Assembly: GCF_963678635.1 (NCBI RefSeq)
Contig: NC_087069.1
Coordinates: 26,340,303-26,400,302 of the forward strand
Source: Symsagittifera roscoffensis
Lineage: Eukaryota; Xenacoelomorpha; Acoela; Convolutidae
DNA length: 60,000 nt
Direction: 5' to 3'
The notes under the pieces were generated by a model. It was given only the letters and a program-made list of their open reading frames with translations. It had not been told where the DNA came from and searched no databases. Shown here in pieces: positions 1 through 7,929 of this stretch. Position 1 is the first letter of the stretch; every line of letters begins with the position of its first letter. A program made the translations under genes and the position numbers.

Positions 1-719
1 TTTTTCCGTAGTTTATTAATGTTGATCCTTGTGCTGTTGCTAACTTACTGGAGGTTTCAAGAGGTGTTAGCTTTGGGTGTAAGGTTTTTATTTCATTCCA
101 TGTGGGAATGTTTATTATATTTGATTCTGCTCCTGAATCAATTAGAAAATCAATTTCAAGATCTGGTGGTTGAAATTCTTTGTTTCTTGGACTTTCTAAG
201 AGAAATGGTATTGTCCAAATTTTTTCTTTGGGTTGTTCTTTTTGTATATTTTGATAGATGTGATTTGTATTCAAGCATTTTGTTTTGTCATTCTCATTGG
301 GTTGATTTGTAGTGTTAATTCCATTAGTTTCTTGCGTCGTCGGTGTGGAATGGATGGGTTCAATATAATAATTTTGAAGGAGTTCTGATTGATTTTCATA
401 TATGTGTGATGAAAATGGTTGTTCATATATAATAGGTTCATAGTCATTTTCGACTGCTATCATATTGATGGAGAGAGTGTTTTCTGTATCACTTTCTGAG
501 TCTGATGATCCACAGTTTATTTGATTGAGTTGTAACGTGTCATTTACTGTGTCATCAATACCTGGAGGGTCTGGTGTTGTTTCTGGATTTGATTGTACTT
601 GATTAATATGTCTTTGATGTTTAGGGGTACTACTTCTGTGGCGATTATTAAAATTATTATAATGATTATTATTCCGGTGTGGTGATTGGGAATAATTTCT
701 ATAACGATTATTATAACTT
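1..719 (-). CDS. Retropepsin (aspartic protease) start of Pol, partial
   Basis: In the minus-strand frame entered near 719 the sequence is open to the window edge. It begins with the remainder of the Asn/Ser-rich tail, then an acidic linker. At 128-139 it has the active-site motif DSGA in the context IDFLIDSGAESNIINI, typical of retroviral and LTR-retrotransposon proteases. About 45 residues later comes a small polar segment ending in INYGK, suiting the flap region. The enzyme would cleave the Gag-Pol polyprotein as a homodimer. The C-terminal part and the rest of Pol lie outside the window. The frame is +1 relative to the zinc-knuckle ORF. Confidence 0.8.
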
Positions 720-1445
720 ATTTCGTGATCTATTTTGATAGTTACCGCTTGATCTGTTATATGAGTTATTTCTTGATCGATTGTTTGGATAATACTGATT
801 TCGGTTGTTTGAATAGCTTCTATTTCGATTATTGAAATAGTTTCTATTTCTATTATATGATGAGTTTCGTGACTGATTGTTTGGATAGTATCTATTTCTT
901 GATTGGGAATTAGATCTAGAAACAAATTGTGTTGTGTTTGAATTAGATCTGGAGTAGTTATTTCTACTATTTGGTCTATTGTAGTGATTTTGTGACGGAT
1001 TTTGTGTATTTCTTCTTTCTGGCGATCTTCCTCTATAACTTGAGTTATGTGGTGATTGATTTCTTGTATAATTTGTATTGTTCGGGAGTGGTTTTCCTGA
1101 GCTGTTGTTGCTGTATACATTTTTGTTCGGTAGATTTTGATCTTTTTTCATGTATTGATAGAATGATTTATTTGGTTCTTTATATTTTTGAGGTTTATTT
1201 TGATTGTCTTGCTGTTTTTGTCTACATTCAGAAATACTATGTCCGTATCGTCGGCAATAGTTACACCATTTTTTGAAAGATGGTTTGCCTTTAAAGTTTG
1301 GGTGTTTTTCATAAATATTGAGTATTTCAGTGATTTTTTCAACGTGGTCTGTATCTGATTCCTGTATATTGTTGATATTTGTGGAATTTGTTTCAATTCG
1401 GTTAACATATTGTAATTTCAGATTTTCTGTTTCTTCGAGTTTCAT
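711..1445 (-). CDS. Nucleocapsid-like ORF with one CCHC zinc knuckle
   Basis: This 244-codon frame starts at ATG 1445 and overlaps the gag ORF by 44 bases in the +1 frame. Residues 61-74 read CNYCRRYGHSISEC, a perfect CX2CX4HX4C retroviral-type zinc knuckle (C61, C64, H69, C74), used in this family to bind the element's RNA. After it comes a long Asn/Ser/Arg/Tyr-rich low-complexity tail. The tail stops at 711, but its composition carries on unbroken in the next (+1) frame into the protease region, so the stop is most simply a one-base indel. Whether the overlap with gag is a programmed +1 shift or damage cannot be told from one copy. Confidence 0.75.
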   Translation of the reverse strand: MKLEETENLKLQYVNRIETNSTNINNIQESDTDHVEKITEILNIYEKHPNFKGKPSFKKWCNYCRRYGHSISECRQKQQDNQNKPQKYKEPNKSFYQYMKKDQNLPNKNVYSNNSSGKPLPNNTNYTRNQSPHNSSYRGRSPERRNTQNPSQNHYNRPNSRNNYSRSNSNTTQFVSRSNSQSRNRYYPNNQSRNSSYNRNRNYFNNRNRSYSNNRNQYYPNNRSRNNSYNRSSGNYQNRSRNKL

Positions 1446-3291
1446 TGTGATTTTCTGCTTGTTCTAGTTTGTCTACTAGTTTTCGAAAATCTAAATCGGG
1501 TTCTCGAATTGAAGAAGGATGGGATGCTCTCTTTTTTATTGCTATTTTCCTTAATTGCGGTGTTAAGGTCATCATTAGGATTTCTGTCATCTTTGTGTTT
1601 TTATAGTCATGTGTATTTAATGAATATGCTTTTCGAACTAGTGTTTCGATGCGTACTGCTAATTGCTTGATGGTTTCATTTGGTAATCTGCGAATTTCAT
1701 TACATAAAACTCTTTGTTGTTGTTTGTTTCTTTCGGAGTCAAACATTTTTGAAAATTCTTGTGTAAACCTTTTCCAATTTGATTTTATTTCTAGAGGCAA
1801 TACTGAAAACCATTTTTGGGCTGCGCCATCTAAAGTTGTTTGTATCAACGCTGTACGTCGATGTATCCAGTTTTGATGTAGTGGCGTATTAATTGGTTCA
1901 GGTCCTATATTTAAACTCAAATTAGCTGTTACTGCATTTAAATAGTCTTCTACAGAATATTCAGGGTCTGTTCCTGTGAATACCATTAAAGGTTTATTTG
2001 ATGTTATTGATGATCCACCCATAAGGTATGGATTCATTGTCATTTGTAAGGATTCTGCTGCATTTGGCATTTGAGAAAAATTTGAAAGTTGATTTCTTGT
2101 TATTTCGTGTTGTTGAAGATAATATGGGAGTGGTATTTCATTTTGCATTTGTGTTGGTTGATACGAGTGTGTGATCATTGGGTTTTGTTGCTGAATTGGT
2201 TGAAAAGATTTTGTATAAATTGGGTTTTGTTGCTGAATTGGTTGTTGATTTTGTGTATCTATCGGTTGTGGAGAAAAAATTCTATGATTTGTATGTGGTT
2301 TCTGTACTCCTTGTCCACGATATTCTTGATTATATGGTGCAAATATATCTGGTTGTAAAAAATCATCATCTGAGGATAAGTAATCCATTTGATAAGATGT
2401 TTGTTTTTTATTTTTATTTTGATGAAAAAATGGATAGTTTTCACTACGATCCTGTGAAGGATGTAAATTTGTTTGAAAATTTACTGAATTGGTTTGTGCC
2501 ATTGGGTTATCCCAGTTTCGAGATCTTGTATAATTATTAAAACTTTTTCGTGGGGGATAATTTGTTTTTGATGGATGTGTGTAATTATAATTATGTTCTG
2601 CAAAATTGTTTCTAGTGAACGTTTTGCGTGTTTTTGACGGTATTGTCATAGGTCTGTATGTTTGATAATCCATGTGTGAATATTTTGGGGCAACCGAAGG
2701 TTTAACGGTTGATTGCAAGGTTACCTGTGTTTGTGAAGGGTTTGTATTTCTTGGTGTTGTTAAATTTGGACGTATCGGTGAAATGCTTTGTTGTGTAGTT
2801 GTTGTGTGTACGATTTCTTCATTTATGAAGTGTGATGGTGTTTGGATATCTTGTTGAGTAAGATTCCTAGTTCCATTGAGGTTTTCATTGTGTATGACTG
2901 TGAAGTTTAAACTCTTATTTTGCATATCAGGTAAGAATGTATTATAGTTTAATGGTGTTGCATCAATGGTTAATGGTATTACTCTTACATAATCTCTTAC
3001 ATAAGATATCGTACTTATTGCTTGGCTTGAGATTGATTGTGGGAAGTTTATGAATGCGGGATGAGACCATTCGGGGTCCCAAACATAGTCTGATTGTTCT
3101 GTGATGGCAGTATCATCGTTTGAGTTTTGAGGTCTAAAACTTTTTCTTGCTTGTGAAATTAAATCAATATTATGTGTGAAATAATCTATTATAAACCATG
3201 CCAAAATTTTTTGTAAGTCATGTTTTGTATGTGATGAAACTTCATCTTTAGTAAAATTTTCTTTACTTATATTTAGAAAACTAGTGTGATT
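1402..3291 (-). CDS. gag: Gag-like protein (retrotransposon capsid region)
   Basis: The frame is open from just after a TGA at 3292-3294 to a stop at 1402, about 629 codons, with no early ATG. The first half is Pro/Gln/Asn-rich and repetitive, with PIQQQNP and PTQMQN-type repeats, as in disordered Gag linkers. The last ~190 residues form a compact helical region of the retrotransposon Gag capsid type. It starts around 'FTGTDPEYSVEDYLNAV' and includes 'AAQKWFSVLPLEIKSNW', a family hallmark. The zinc knuckle expected next is not in this frame. It lies in the +1 frame of the overlapping ORF that starts at 1445. Lack of a start codon suggests it is expressed as a continuation of the ORF at 3273-3788, or that an indel separates them. 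Confidence 0.75.
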   Translation of the reverse strand, partial: NHTSFLNISKENFTKDEVSSHTKHDLQKILAWFIIDYFTHNIDLISQARKSFRPQNSNDDTAITEQSDYVWDPEWSHPAFINFPQSISSQAISTISYVRDYVRVIPLTIDATPLNYNTFLPDMQNKSLNFTVIHNENLNGTRNLTQQDIQTPSHFINEEIVHTTTTQQSISPIRPNLTTPRNTNPSQTQVTLQSTVKPSVAPKYSHMDYQTYRPMTIPSKTRKTFTRNNFAEHNYNYTHPSKTNYPPRKSFNNYTRSRNWDNPMAQTNSVNFQTNLHPSQDRSENYPFFHQNKNKKQTSYQMDYLSSDDDFLQPDIFAPYNQEYRGQGVQKPHTNHRIFSPQPIDTQNQQPIQQQNPIYTKSFQPIQQQNPMITHSYQPTQMQNEIPLPYYLQQHEITRNQLSNFSQMPNAAESLQMTMNPYLMGGSSITSNKPLMVFTGTDPEYSVEDYLNAVTANLSLNIGPEPINTPLHQNWIHRRTALIQTTLDGAAQKWFSVLPLEIKSNWKRFTQEFSKMFDSERNKQQQRVLCNEIRRLPNETIKQLAVRIETLVRKAYSLNTHDYKNTKMTEILMMTLTPQLRKIAIKKRASHPSSIREPDLDFRKLVDKLEQAENHNETRRNRKSEITIC

Positions 3292-3788
3292 TCATGTCGT
3301 AATCTTATGTGTTTAGATGTTTCTGTCGGTGAGACATTTGGGATTGGGATTTCGTTTTCTAATATCGAGATATAACTATATATTATTGCAAAAACTTCAT
3401 TGGTGAATATGGAGTTTGCTCTTTGTGAGTTATGATATTGTATGCTTTTTATATATTCTGAGAATACTTTTGAAAATTCTAAATCAAGGTCGTCTGTTTG
3501 AATTACATATTTGCTGTGATTCTGGTTTGGTGAGCTGAATTCTATGGAGTAGATTCCGTATTGTTGTGTTAAGTTGCATATATCTTTCAAATAGTGATCG
3601 ATAATTTGTCTTTTGATTTTTACATCTGGGAACTCTGTTTTACATGGACTGATTCCGGGTTCAAACAAATTTAAGAGTAAATTTTTGCAAAATATATGCT
3701 GTCCTCTATCAGTGGTTGCATCTACGATAAAGGGGAAGATATCATCATCATCTGGACTTTCTTCACCTGGGGTGTGTGTTGAGCTCAT
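3273..3788 (-). CDS. Acidic retroelement ORF upstream of gag (unknown)
   Basis: This frame of 171 codons begins at ATG 3788 and overlaps the end of the basic ORF. The N-terminus is acidic (EESPDDDD, residues 9-16). It is followed by a mixed helical region with no transmembrane segment or Cys/His cluster. It ends at 3273, overlapping the open start of the gag frame (open from 3291) in the -1 direction. The gag frame has no ATG near its beginning, so this ORF and gag may be one interrupted polyprotein, or may be joined by a frameshift. I see no canonical slippery heptamer in the overlap. A role as the Gag N-terminal (matrix-like) part is inference from position only. Confidence 0.55.
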   Translation of the reverse strand: MSSTHTPGEESPDDDDIFPFIVDATTDRGQHIFCKNLLLNLFEPGISPCKTEFPDVKIKRQIIDHYLKDICNLTQQYGIYSIEFSSPNQNHSKYVIQTDDLDLEFSKVFSEYIKSIQYHNSQRANSIFTNEVFAIIYSYISILENEIPIPNVSPTETSKHIRLRHEITLVF

Positions 3789-4231
3789 TTTTTTGTTTGA
3801 TGACTGTTAATATGTAATTATCAATGTGTCTAATTGGTTGATTCCAATTGTATAAATGTACTGGTTTGTGTTTATATTGCTTTTTTATTCTTCTTTTTCC
3901 TCTTTTTGATGAATTTGAAGTTGTTTCTGAGTCGGAAAAATATAATTGATCGTGAATGGGGCAATTTTTATCTATAGATTCTTTTAATTTATAAAGTTCG
4001 TCTAAACTGCTGGTTTCTGATTCTGAAAATGCGTTTCTTTTTTTTTGGAAATCTTTTTCGTGTTATTTGTCTTTGTTTGGTTATTATTTTTCTTTTTAGT
4101 GTTTGTCGTTTTGTTCTAATATATCCAACTGTTTGTGTATGAGGTGTGATTACAAGGTCGTATTTTTTGTTATCTATTTCACAATTGTGTAAAACGATTG
4201 TTTGTTTATTTCCTAGGTTTTTAAAGGACAT
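3763..4231 (-). pseudogene. Basic retroelement ORF broken by a frame change in a poly-A run
   Basis: The frame starts with ATG at 4231 and runs into a very basic Lys/Arg segment. It is then closed by a stop at 3989. Just before that it crosses a run of nine A (minus strand, near 4040). In the neighbouring frame a protein-like sequence continues: Ser/Glu-rich, then a second basic patch, then an aromatic tail, ending at TGA 3763-3765. Two halves sharing a homopolymer strongly suggest one ORF of about 155 codons with a one-base indel, real or from assembly. A programmed slip on the A-run is the alternative. The end overlaps the next ORF by about 25 bases, again at an A-rich stretch. No known domain was recognised; high basicity near an acidic patch would suit a nucleic-acid-binding accessory or Gag N-terminal protein. 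Confidence 0.5.
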
Positions 4232-4322
4232 AAGGTTTAGGATGACGGGTGCGAAAGGTTGTTAAATGATTTCTATTTTCTTAGACTGTTAGTCCTTTCG
4301 ATTTTTTGGTTAGCTTAACCTG

Positions 4323-4720
4323 GGTCTATTTGTTCAGGGTTGGAGAGAAAAATATATCGATTCCGAGGAATGATTTTATACTTTCTCGTGGCTAGTATAA
4401 GCTAAGGTGTTAACTTACTTAATCTTACTTAAGGGTAGTGATTGTGTTCAAGGGTTGGAGAATAGTAAATCGGTCCACAAGGTTCAGGTATAATTAGAAC
4501 GCGAGTAGTTCGTTAGATACTATTTTAAACTTACTAAGTCTAAGATTTATCCTGGGTCTGGTAAGAGGGGGGATCAAGTGAAGGATGAATAACCGAAGTT
4601 CTTCACTGTTTATCCTAATTTGAGTGATTAGTTTTGTTCAAAAATTTCTGTTAGTCCTGGGTTTTTAGAAAGGGTTGGATAGTGAATCGACGTTTGAGGT
4701 CGTTAGACACTAGCTAAGTG
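4323..4720 (-). repeat. Diverged repeats in the retrotransposon leader
   Basis: The block GGGTTGG occurs at 4337, 4452 and 4672 (plus-strand reading). Each is followed within about 20 bases by ATCG and then by a TAGATACTAG/CTAGTATAAG-like segment, and is often preceded by CCTGGGT. The spacing of about 115 and 220 bp suggests old tandem copies, one of them lost. They lie in the untranslated leader between the small 5' ORF and the next ORF. A structural or packaging role for the RNA is possible but not shown. Confidence 0.5.
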
Positions 4721-4748
4721 GGTGGGGGAGAACAAAATTGTTCTTTTT

Positions 4749-4868
4749 GATCCAAGGATAGGCCTTGATGATCAAGTTTTAAATTTAATTAAATAGAAAA
4801 TGATTTAGGATCCAAGGATAAGCCTTGATGATCTGGTTTTAAAATTAAGTGAATTTAAGTTTAAAATG
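4749..4868. repeat. 60-bp tandem duplication with internal hairpin
   Basis: Two adjacent 60-bp copies each begin GATCCAAGGATARGCCTTGA, and the second starts at 4809. The start of each copy can fold, because CAAGG pairs with CCTTG. In the first copy TTGATC and GATCAA extend the stem. The repeat lies in the retrotransposon leader. Confidence 0.75.
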
Positions 4869-5159
4869 ATTTAAATTTGTGTAAAGAAAAGATTTAGTGT
4901 TTTTATGATATTAGTGAGCTTATGAATGCTGTTATGTTTAGGTGATGAAGCTGGAACAACAGGATGATTTATGATTACTAACCGTTTATTGTCATGCTAC
5001 TAATTTTTATTTTGATTTTTCAATAAATATTTTTCAAACATGTTTTGTATATTACTGCAGAATTTAGGAAAACGATCTGAGATCTTTTTATCAATCGTTA
5101 TTGTATATTAATAATTTTGTTTAGCGCCTGAAATGATTATGAAGATTGACTTCAATATT

Positions 5160-5393
5160 TTATGTTTGCAAATGAAAATCTAAATTCATTGCTAATAAAA
5201 TTCTAAATACAAAAGTTTGTGTTGGCTTTTGCCGAACTATCATGTAACTATATGGTAAGTTTCTACTTTGTCGTATGTCGTCTCTGGTTCGAGGTCTTCT
5301 TCCAATTCCGGGTAGTTCTATTATCGTTCGGAATATTGGCTCTGATCTATTGAGTCGTAGAGACATTTCGATTAAATTATCGTCGTATAACAT
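5160..5393 (-). CDS. Small ORF at the 5' end of the retrotransposon (unknown)
   Basis: This 77-codon frame starts with ATG about 70 bases inside the presumed primer binding site, on the element's coding strand. It is rich in Arg, Leu and Ile, with a basic stretch (GIGRRPRTRDD) near residue 30 and no recognisable domain. The same frame stays open upstream through the primer binding site to a TGA near the LTR edge, adding about 35 codons that look equally protein-like (a Glu/Asn/Leu-rich segment). The true start may therefore lie further upstream, or the upstream openness may be chance. It could be a leader peptide, a first exon spliced to a downstream ORF, or a broken N-terminus of a longer Gag. 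Its position argues for a link to the element; function is unknown. Confidence 0.4.
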   Translation of the reverse strand: MLYDDNLIEMSLRLNRSEPIFRTIIELPGIGRRPRTRDDIRQSRNLPYSYMIVRQKPTQTFVFRILLAMNLDFHLQT

Positions 5394-5460
5394 TTTGTAA
5401 ATGTTTTGTCTAAATTCTAATCTATTATTGGTTAATTCTAAGCTATTAAGGTCTTGTTCG

Positions 5461-5478
5461 AGACTTATGGTCGCACCA
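5461..5478 (-). promoter_or_regulatory. Candidate tRNA primer binding site
   Basis: On the minus strand, two bases after the presumed LTR end, the sequence begins TGGTGCGACC. On the plus strand this reads as an 18-nt segment ending in CGCACCA, the form expected for a mature tRNA 3' end. The cognate tRNA was not identified. An open frame also runs across this site from the LTR edge into the small ORF at 5160-5393, which is unusual and slightly weakens the assignment. Confidence 0.4.
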
Positions 5479-5480
5479 GA

Positions 5481-5894
5481 TGAGTTAGGACCGAGGTGGT
5501 TAACTCATAGAGTAATTTAGGATAGGGTACACCGTCTGCTCGTCACGCTATCTTATTTTCGGCCGGATAGATTCGTGCAACTTCTTAATCTAATACCGAT
5601 CCTAATCTTACTCTTATACTTGTCTAGTCTCAGGTTGTTTAACTAGTCTCTGCTAGGCTCAATAGATCTAGGGTATACTGGTTTATTGCGGCTGCTGAAG
5701 TACTCGGGAGAGTTCAACTAATTTCTAAGTTAAATTCAAATCTCTCTGGTGCTGAAATTACAAGTAATTTCAGCACTTACAAATAAGTGGTTTGTTAGTT
5801 AGATGGATCATGATTGGTTAATATTAAATACTTTACATTGGTAAAATATCTAATTTATCCAATCATAAAATGTAGTTTAGATCAGGTTCCAACA
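5481..5894 (-). repeat. 5' LTR of the minus-strand retrotransposon (boundaries inferred)
   Basis: The outer edge is set by the minus-strand start TGTTGGAACC at 5894, which also falls where homology to a neighbouring MITE breaks off. The inner edge is set by the plus-strand TG at 5481, two bases from the candidate primer binding site. On the minus strand an AATAAA polyadenylation signal lies at 5682-5687, as expected for an LTR R region. A perfect 13-bp inverted repeat separated by AA lies at 5749-5776. The 3' LTR is outside the window, so the length of about 414 bp rests on these signals and not on an LTR pair. Confidence 0.6.
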
Positions 5895-6098
5895 GGCACC
5901 AAATTTAAATTACTGGACGATTCGAAAAGGAAGCGGTTAGAACAAACAAAACTTTGCTGAGAAACCGTGAAAACATTGTCTTTAACCAGACTAAAGGCAC
6001 CATTACATCTGTCAATCAAATTTGTTTATCGAGTCTGGTAAAAGATCCAAGTTATAAATTTTCTGGTAAAAGGTGGGTCTGGTAAAAGGTCGGTCCCC
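5895..6098 (+). mobile_element. MITE remnant, right half (same family as 6848-7125)
   Basis: From about 5901 the sequence matches the element at 6848-7125 over about 195 bp, including the GAAAGCGGTTAGAACAAACA-like block (one base differs here), the TCTGTCAATCAAATTTG block, and three TCTGGTAAAAG motifs at 6033, 6062 and 6078. It ends in GGTCGGTCCCC at 6098. The left half with the inverted terminus is missing, replaced by the LTR edge at 5894. The retrotransposon therefore seems to have inserted here. If so, the left half should reappear beyond the far LTR. Confidence 0.6.
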
Positions 6099-6234
6099 GT
6101 CCCAACCTTTCGGATGCTATAAAAAATGTTGGAAAATGGCTAGATATAAAACGTTGAACACTCACTTGTTGAACACTCATTATCTTCTAGTGATTTAATT
6201 ATTTCGTCATAGCATAAACTGCAGTGATAAACTG

Positions 6235-6456
6235 GGAGTGCGGTCTGTATTTAGACAACCGCGTATTCATACTCGTCAGTAAGCAGACAAATGCCATATT
6301 AAACAATCAGAATCGAGATGAGAAAGCAAATTTACAAAAAAATATAATTATTTATTATTCATTTCTGGCTTGTTCCAATTCTGATTGGTTAATACAGTAT
6401 TTGTCTACTTACTGACGAGTCTGAATGCGCGCTTGTCAAAATACTGCTACGTAACC
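6235..6456. mobile_element. 222-bp MITE with ~90-bp TIRs and 9-bp target duplication (Mutator-like)
   Basis: The two ends are long imperfect inverted repeats. The strongest part is ACTCGTCAGTAAGYAGACAA on each side, extending outward through GACAAsCGCG and inward to the AATCAGAAT/ATTCTGATT pair. The element starts GG and ends CC. It is flanked by the identical 9-mer GATAAACTG at 6226-6234 and 6457-6465. A 9-bp duplication with long TIRs is characteristic of Mutator-like (MULE) elements. No transposase is encoded. Confidence 0.85.
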
Positions 6457-6617
6457 GATAAACTGAAACTCGACGTCGAATTGAGCAGAGTCAAGTTATA
6501 AACTTTGTTCAGATTCGTTGATCGAAAAGAATATTGCCATAATCATTTTAAATGGACAAAAAGTCGAATGAACAGTTTTGAAAAAATAGTGTAGCCATTC
6601 CATACGTTATTTCACCG

Positions 6618-7255
6618 CATTGGGGAACGATCGTTTAGCAGACCAATCTTTAAGCATAAAAAGGGAAAAATTAGTCTTTTAGCAGACCAACGTAATAAAG
6701 TGATGGATGATTGATTGACAGACTCAAAAAGACAATCAGTCTGGGGCCAAGCTTCCCCAATCAAGACAATTATCTCAAAATTTGTCAACAAAACTCTTTA
6801 CAAACTCAACAGTCTAAATTAGCGGCAAAACAAAGATTTACGAGCACGGGGCTAGGTCTTTTACCAGATCGACCTTTTACCAGACCGATTTTTTACCAGA
6901 CCACAATGCAATAATTCAATTAAAATAAATTTAAATAAGTGGAAGATTCAAAAAGAAAGCGGTTAGAACAAACAAAAATTTCCTGAGAAATCATGAAATC
7001 ATTGTCTTTGCCCAAACTAAACGGCGTCAATACATCTGTCAATCAAATTTGTCTATCGAGTCTGGTGAAAGGTCCATGTTTTAACTTTTCTGGTAAAATG
7101 TCGGTCTGGTAAATGGTGGGTCCCCTACGAGCACAATAACACTCGTCGCTAATCGCCAATGCCGCGTTTAAATTAGCTACCACACTTTATAAGTGTTCTG
7201 AGTCTGCTAAAAAACCGGTCTGTTAAAAAAACCAGTCTGCTAAAATCCCTTGCAC
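6618..7255. mobile_element. Older inverted-repeat element with TCTGCTAAAA motifs (host of a nested MITE)
   Basis: The left side carries TTTAGCAGACCAA twice (about 6633 and 6678). The right side carries the complementary GTCTGCTAAAA or GTCTGTTAAAA three times (7201-7247). The outer ends are GGGGAACGATCG on the left and ATCCC on the right. No clean target duplication was found, so the boundaries are approximate. The 6848-7125 element sits inside it. The motif resembles the TCTGGTAAAA repeats of that nested element, suggesting related families. Confidence 0.5.
6848..7125. mobile_element. 278-bp MITE with sub-terminal TCTGGTAAAA repeats and 9-bp target duplication
   Basis: It starts GGGGCTAGGTCTTTTACCAG and ends TCTGGTAAATGGTGGGTCCCC. 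Both ends carry the TTTTACCAGAYC motif in inverted orientation: three copies on the left at 6858-6902, three on the right at 7061-7114. The 9-mer TACGAGCAC flanks it on both sides (6839-6847 and 7126-7134). Multiple sub-terminal copies of one 10-12 bp motif look like transposase binding sites, as in hAT and Mutator elements. The 9-bp duplication favours Mutator-like. It is non-coding and nested in an older element. Confidence 0.8.
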
Positions 7256-7759
7256 CGTTAGTATTGATACAAAGACTGAACGAGTTTTCAGATGCAAGCT
7301 AAAGACAAGGTTGAGATGAATTCGTTAGAAATTATCTTGGCTCAATTTCAGTCCATCTTCTGATTTTTCTGAAGTTTGATTTACGAATTTTAAAAATGAC
7401 CTTTGATGCTGGCTGTGAACGGCAATAGACTTGTCACTGACTAAAACGAAAATTCTTACGGGCGAGAAGCTGGAAAAAGAAAGAATTTTTTCACAGTGTT
7501 CAACTAAATACATTTTTACTGCGACGCTCTTAAAATTTATATCACTTTATCTGTACACTTTTTGTTATTCTTGATATTTGGTTGAAAATTGTCAACCTTC
7601 ATCTAGATTTTGGTTTGCTTCAGATTTTGTATGAGTAATCAAATGTTTTCTAATTTGCCTATGAAATTTGTATAATCTACAATAAAAAAATCGGTTTATT
7701 TCACCCTGCTTAAGGTTATTGGAGTTGGAGCGAGAGCAAAAAAGAACAGCTCTATATTT

Positions 7760-7921
7760 GGATCTTGTTAACTGTTTCCACCCTATTGCAATAAGGGGTG
7801 AGGGGGGATAGTTAACAAGGTACAAAACTCATAATGCTTAACTGCTCAACTCTTTCTTTATAGGGGGGGGAGAGATTCGGTAAAAGGTACCATGGGGGGA
7901 GGGAAATAGTTAACAAGATCC
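7760..7921. mobile_element. 162-bp MITE, GGATCTTGTTAAC ends, 8-bp target duplication (hAT-like)
   Basis: The termini GGATCTTGTTAACTGTTTCC and GGAAATAGTTAACAAGATCC are inverted repeats with one mismatch in 20. CTATATTT flanks both sides (7752-7759 and 7922-7929). An extra shared G makes a 9-bp reading possible. An internal AGTTAACAAGGTAC copy follows a GGGGGG run at about 7803-7822. An 8-bp duplication suggests the hAT superfamily. It is non-coding. Confidence 0.85.
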
Positions 7922-7929
7922 CTATATTT

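Larger units (their letters stand above)
1..5894 (-). mobile_element. LTR retrotransposon (Ty3/Gypsy-like), 5' part, cut by the window start
   Basis: Read on the minus strand from right to left, the block holds an LTR starting TGTTGGAACC at 5894, a candidate primer binding site, a small ORF, a repeat-rich leader, two short ORFs, a gag-like ORF, a CCHC zinc-knuckle ORF and a retropepsin start with the DSGA active-site motif. That order is the Gag-NC-PR order of LTR retroelements. Reverse transcriptase, RNase H, integrase and the 3' LTR must lie left of position 1, so the superfamily cannot be tested here. Ty3/Gypsy is inferred from the gag, knuckle and protease style. The element appears to have inserted into a MITE whose right half survives at 5895-6098. 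The coding frame changes at about five places without in-frame nonsense codons, so the copy is either young with indels, or some indels are assembly errors. Confidence 0.85.

Noticed and set aside
971-2857. Plus-strand ORFs over the gag and knuckle region
   Set aside because: They are antisense shadows of the minus-strand retroelement genes.
3270-3295. Canonical -1 slippery heptamer between the acidic ORF and gag
   Set aside because: The overlap contains no X XXY YYZ pattern in the zero frame; an indel is simpler.
5455-5478. A genuine tRNA gene suggested by GTTCGAGAC ... CGCACCA
   Set aside because: No acceptor 5' strand, D-arm or anticodon arm fits, and the T-loop to CCA spacing is one base short; better read as a primer binding site.
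6224-6415. 63-codon ORF
   Set aside because: It overlaps a 222-bp MITE, including one TIR; chance frame.
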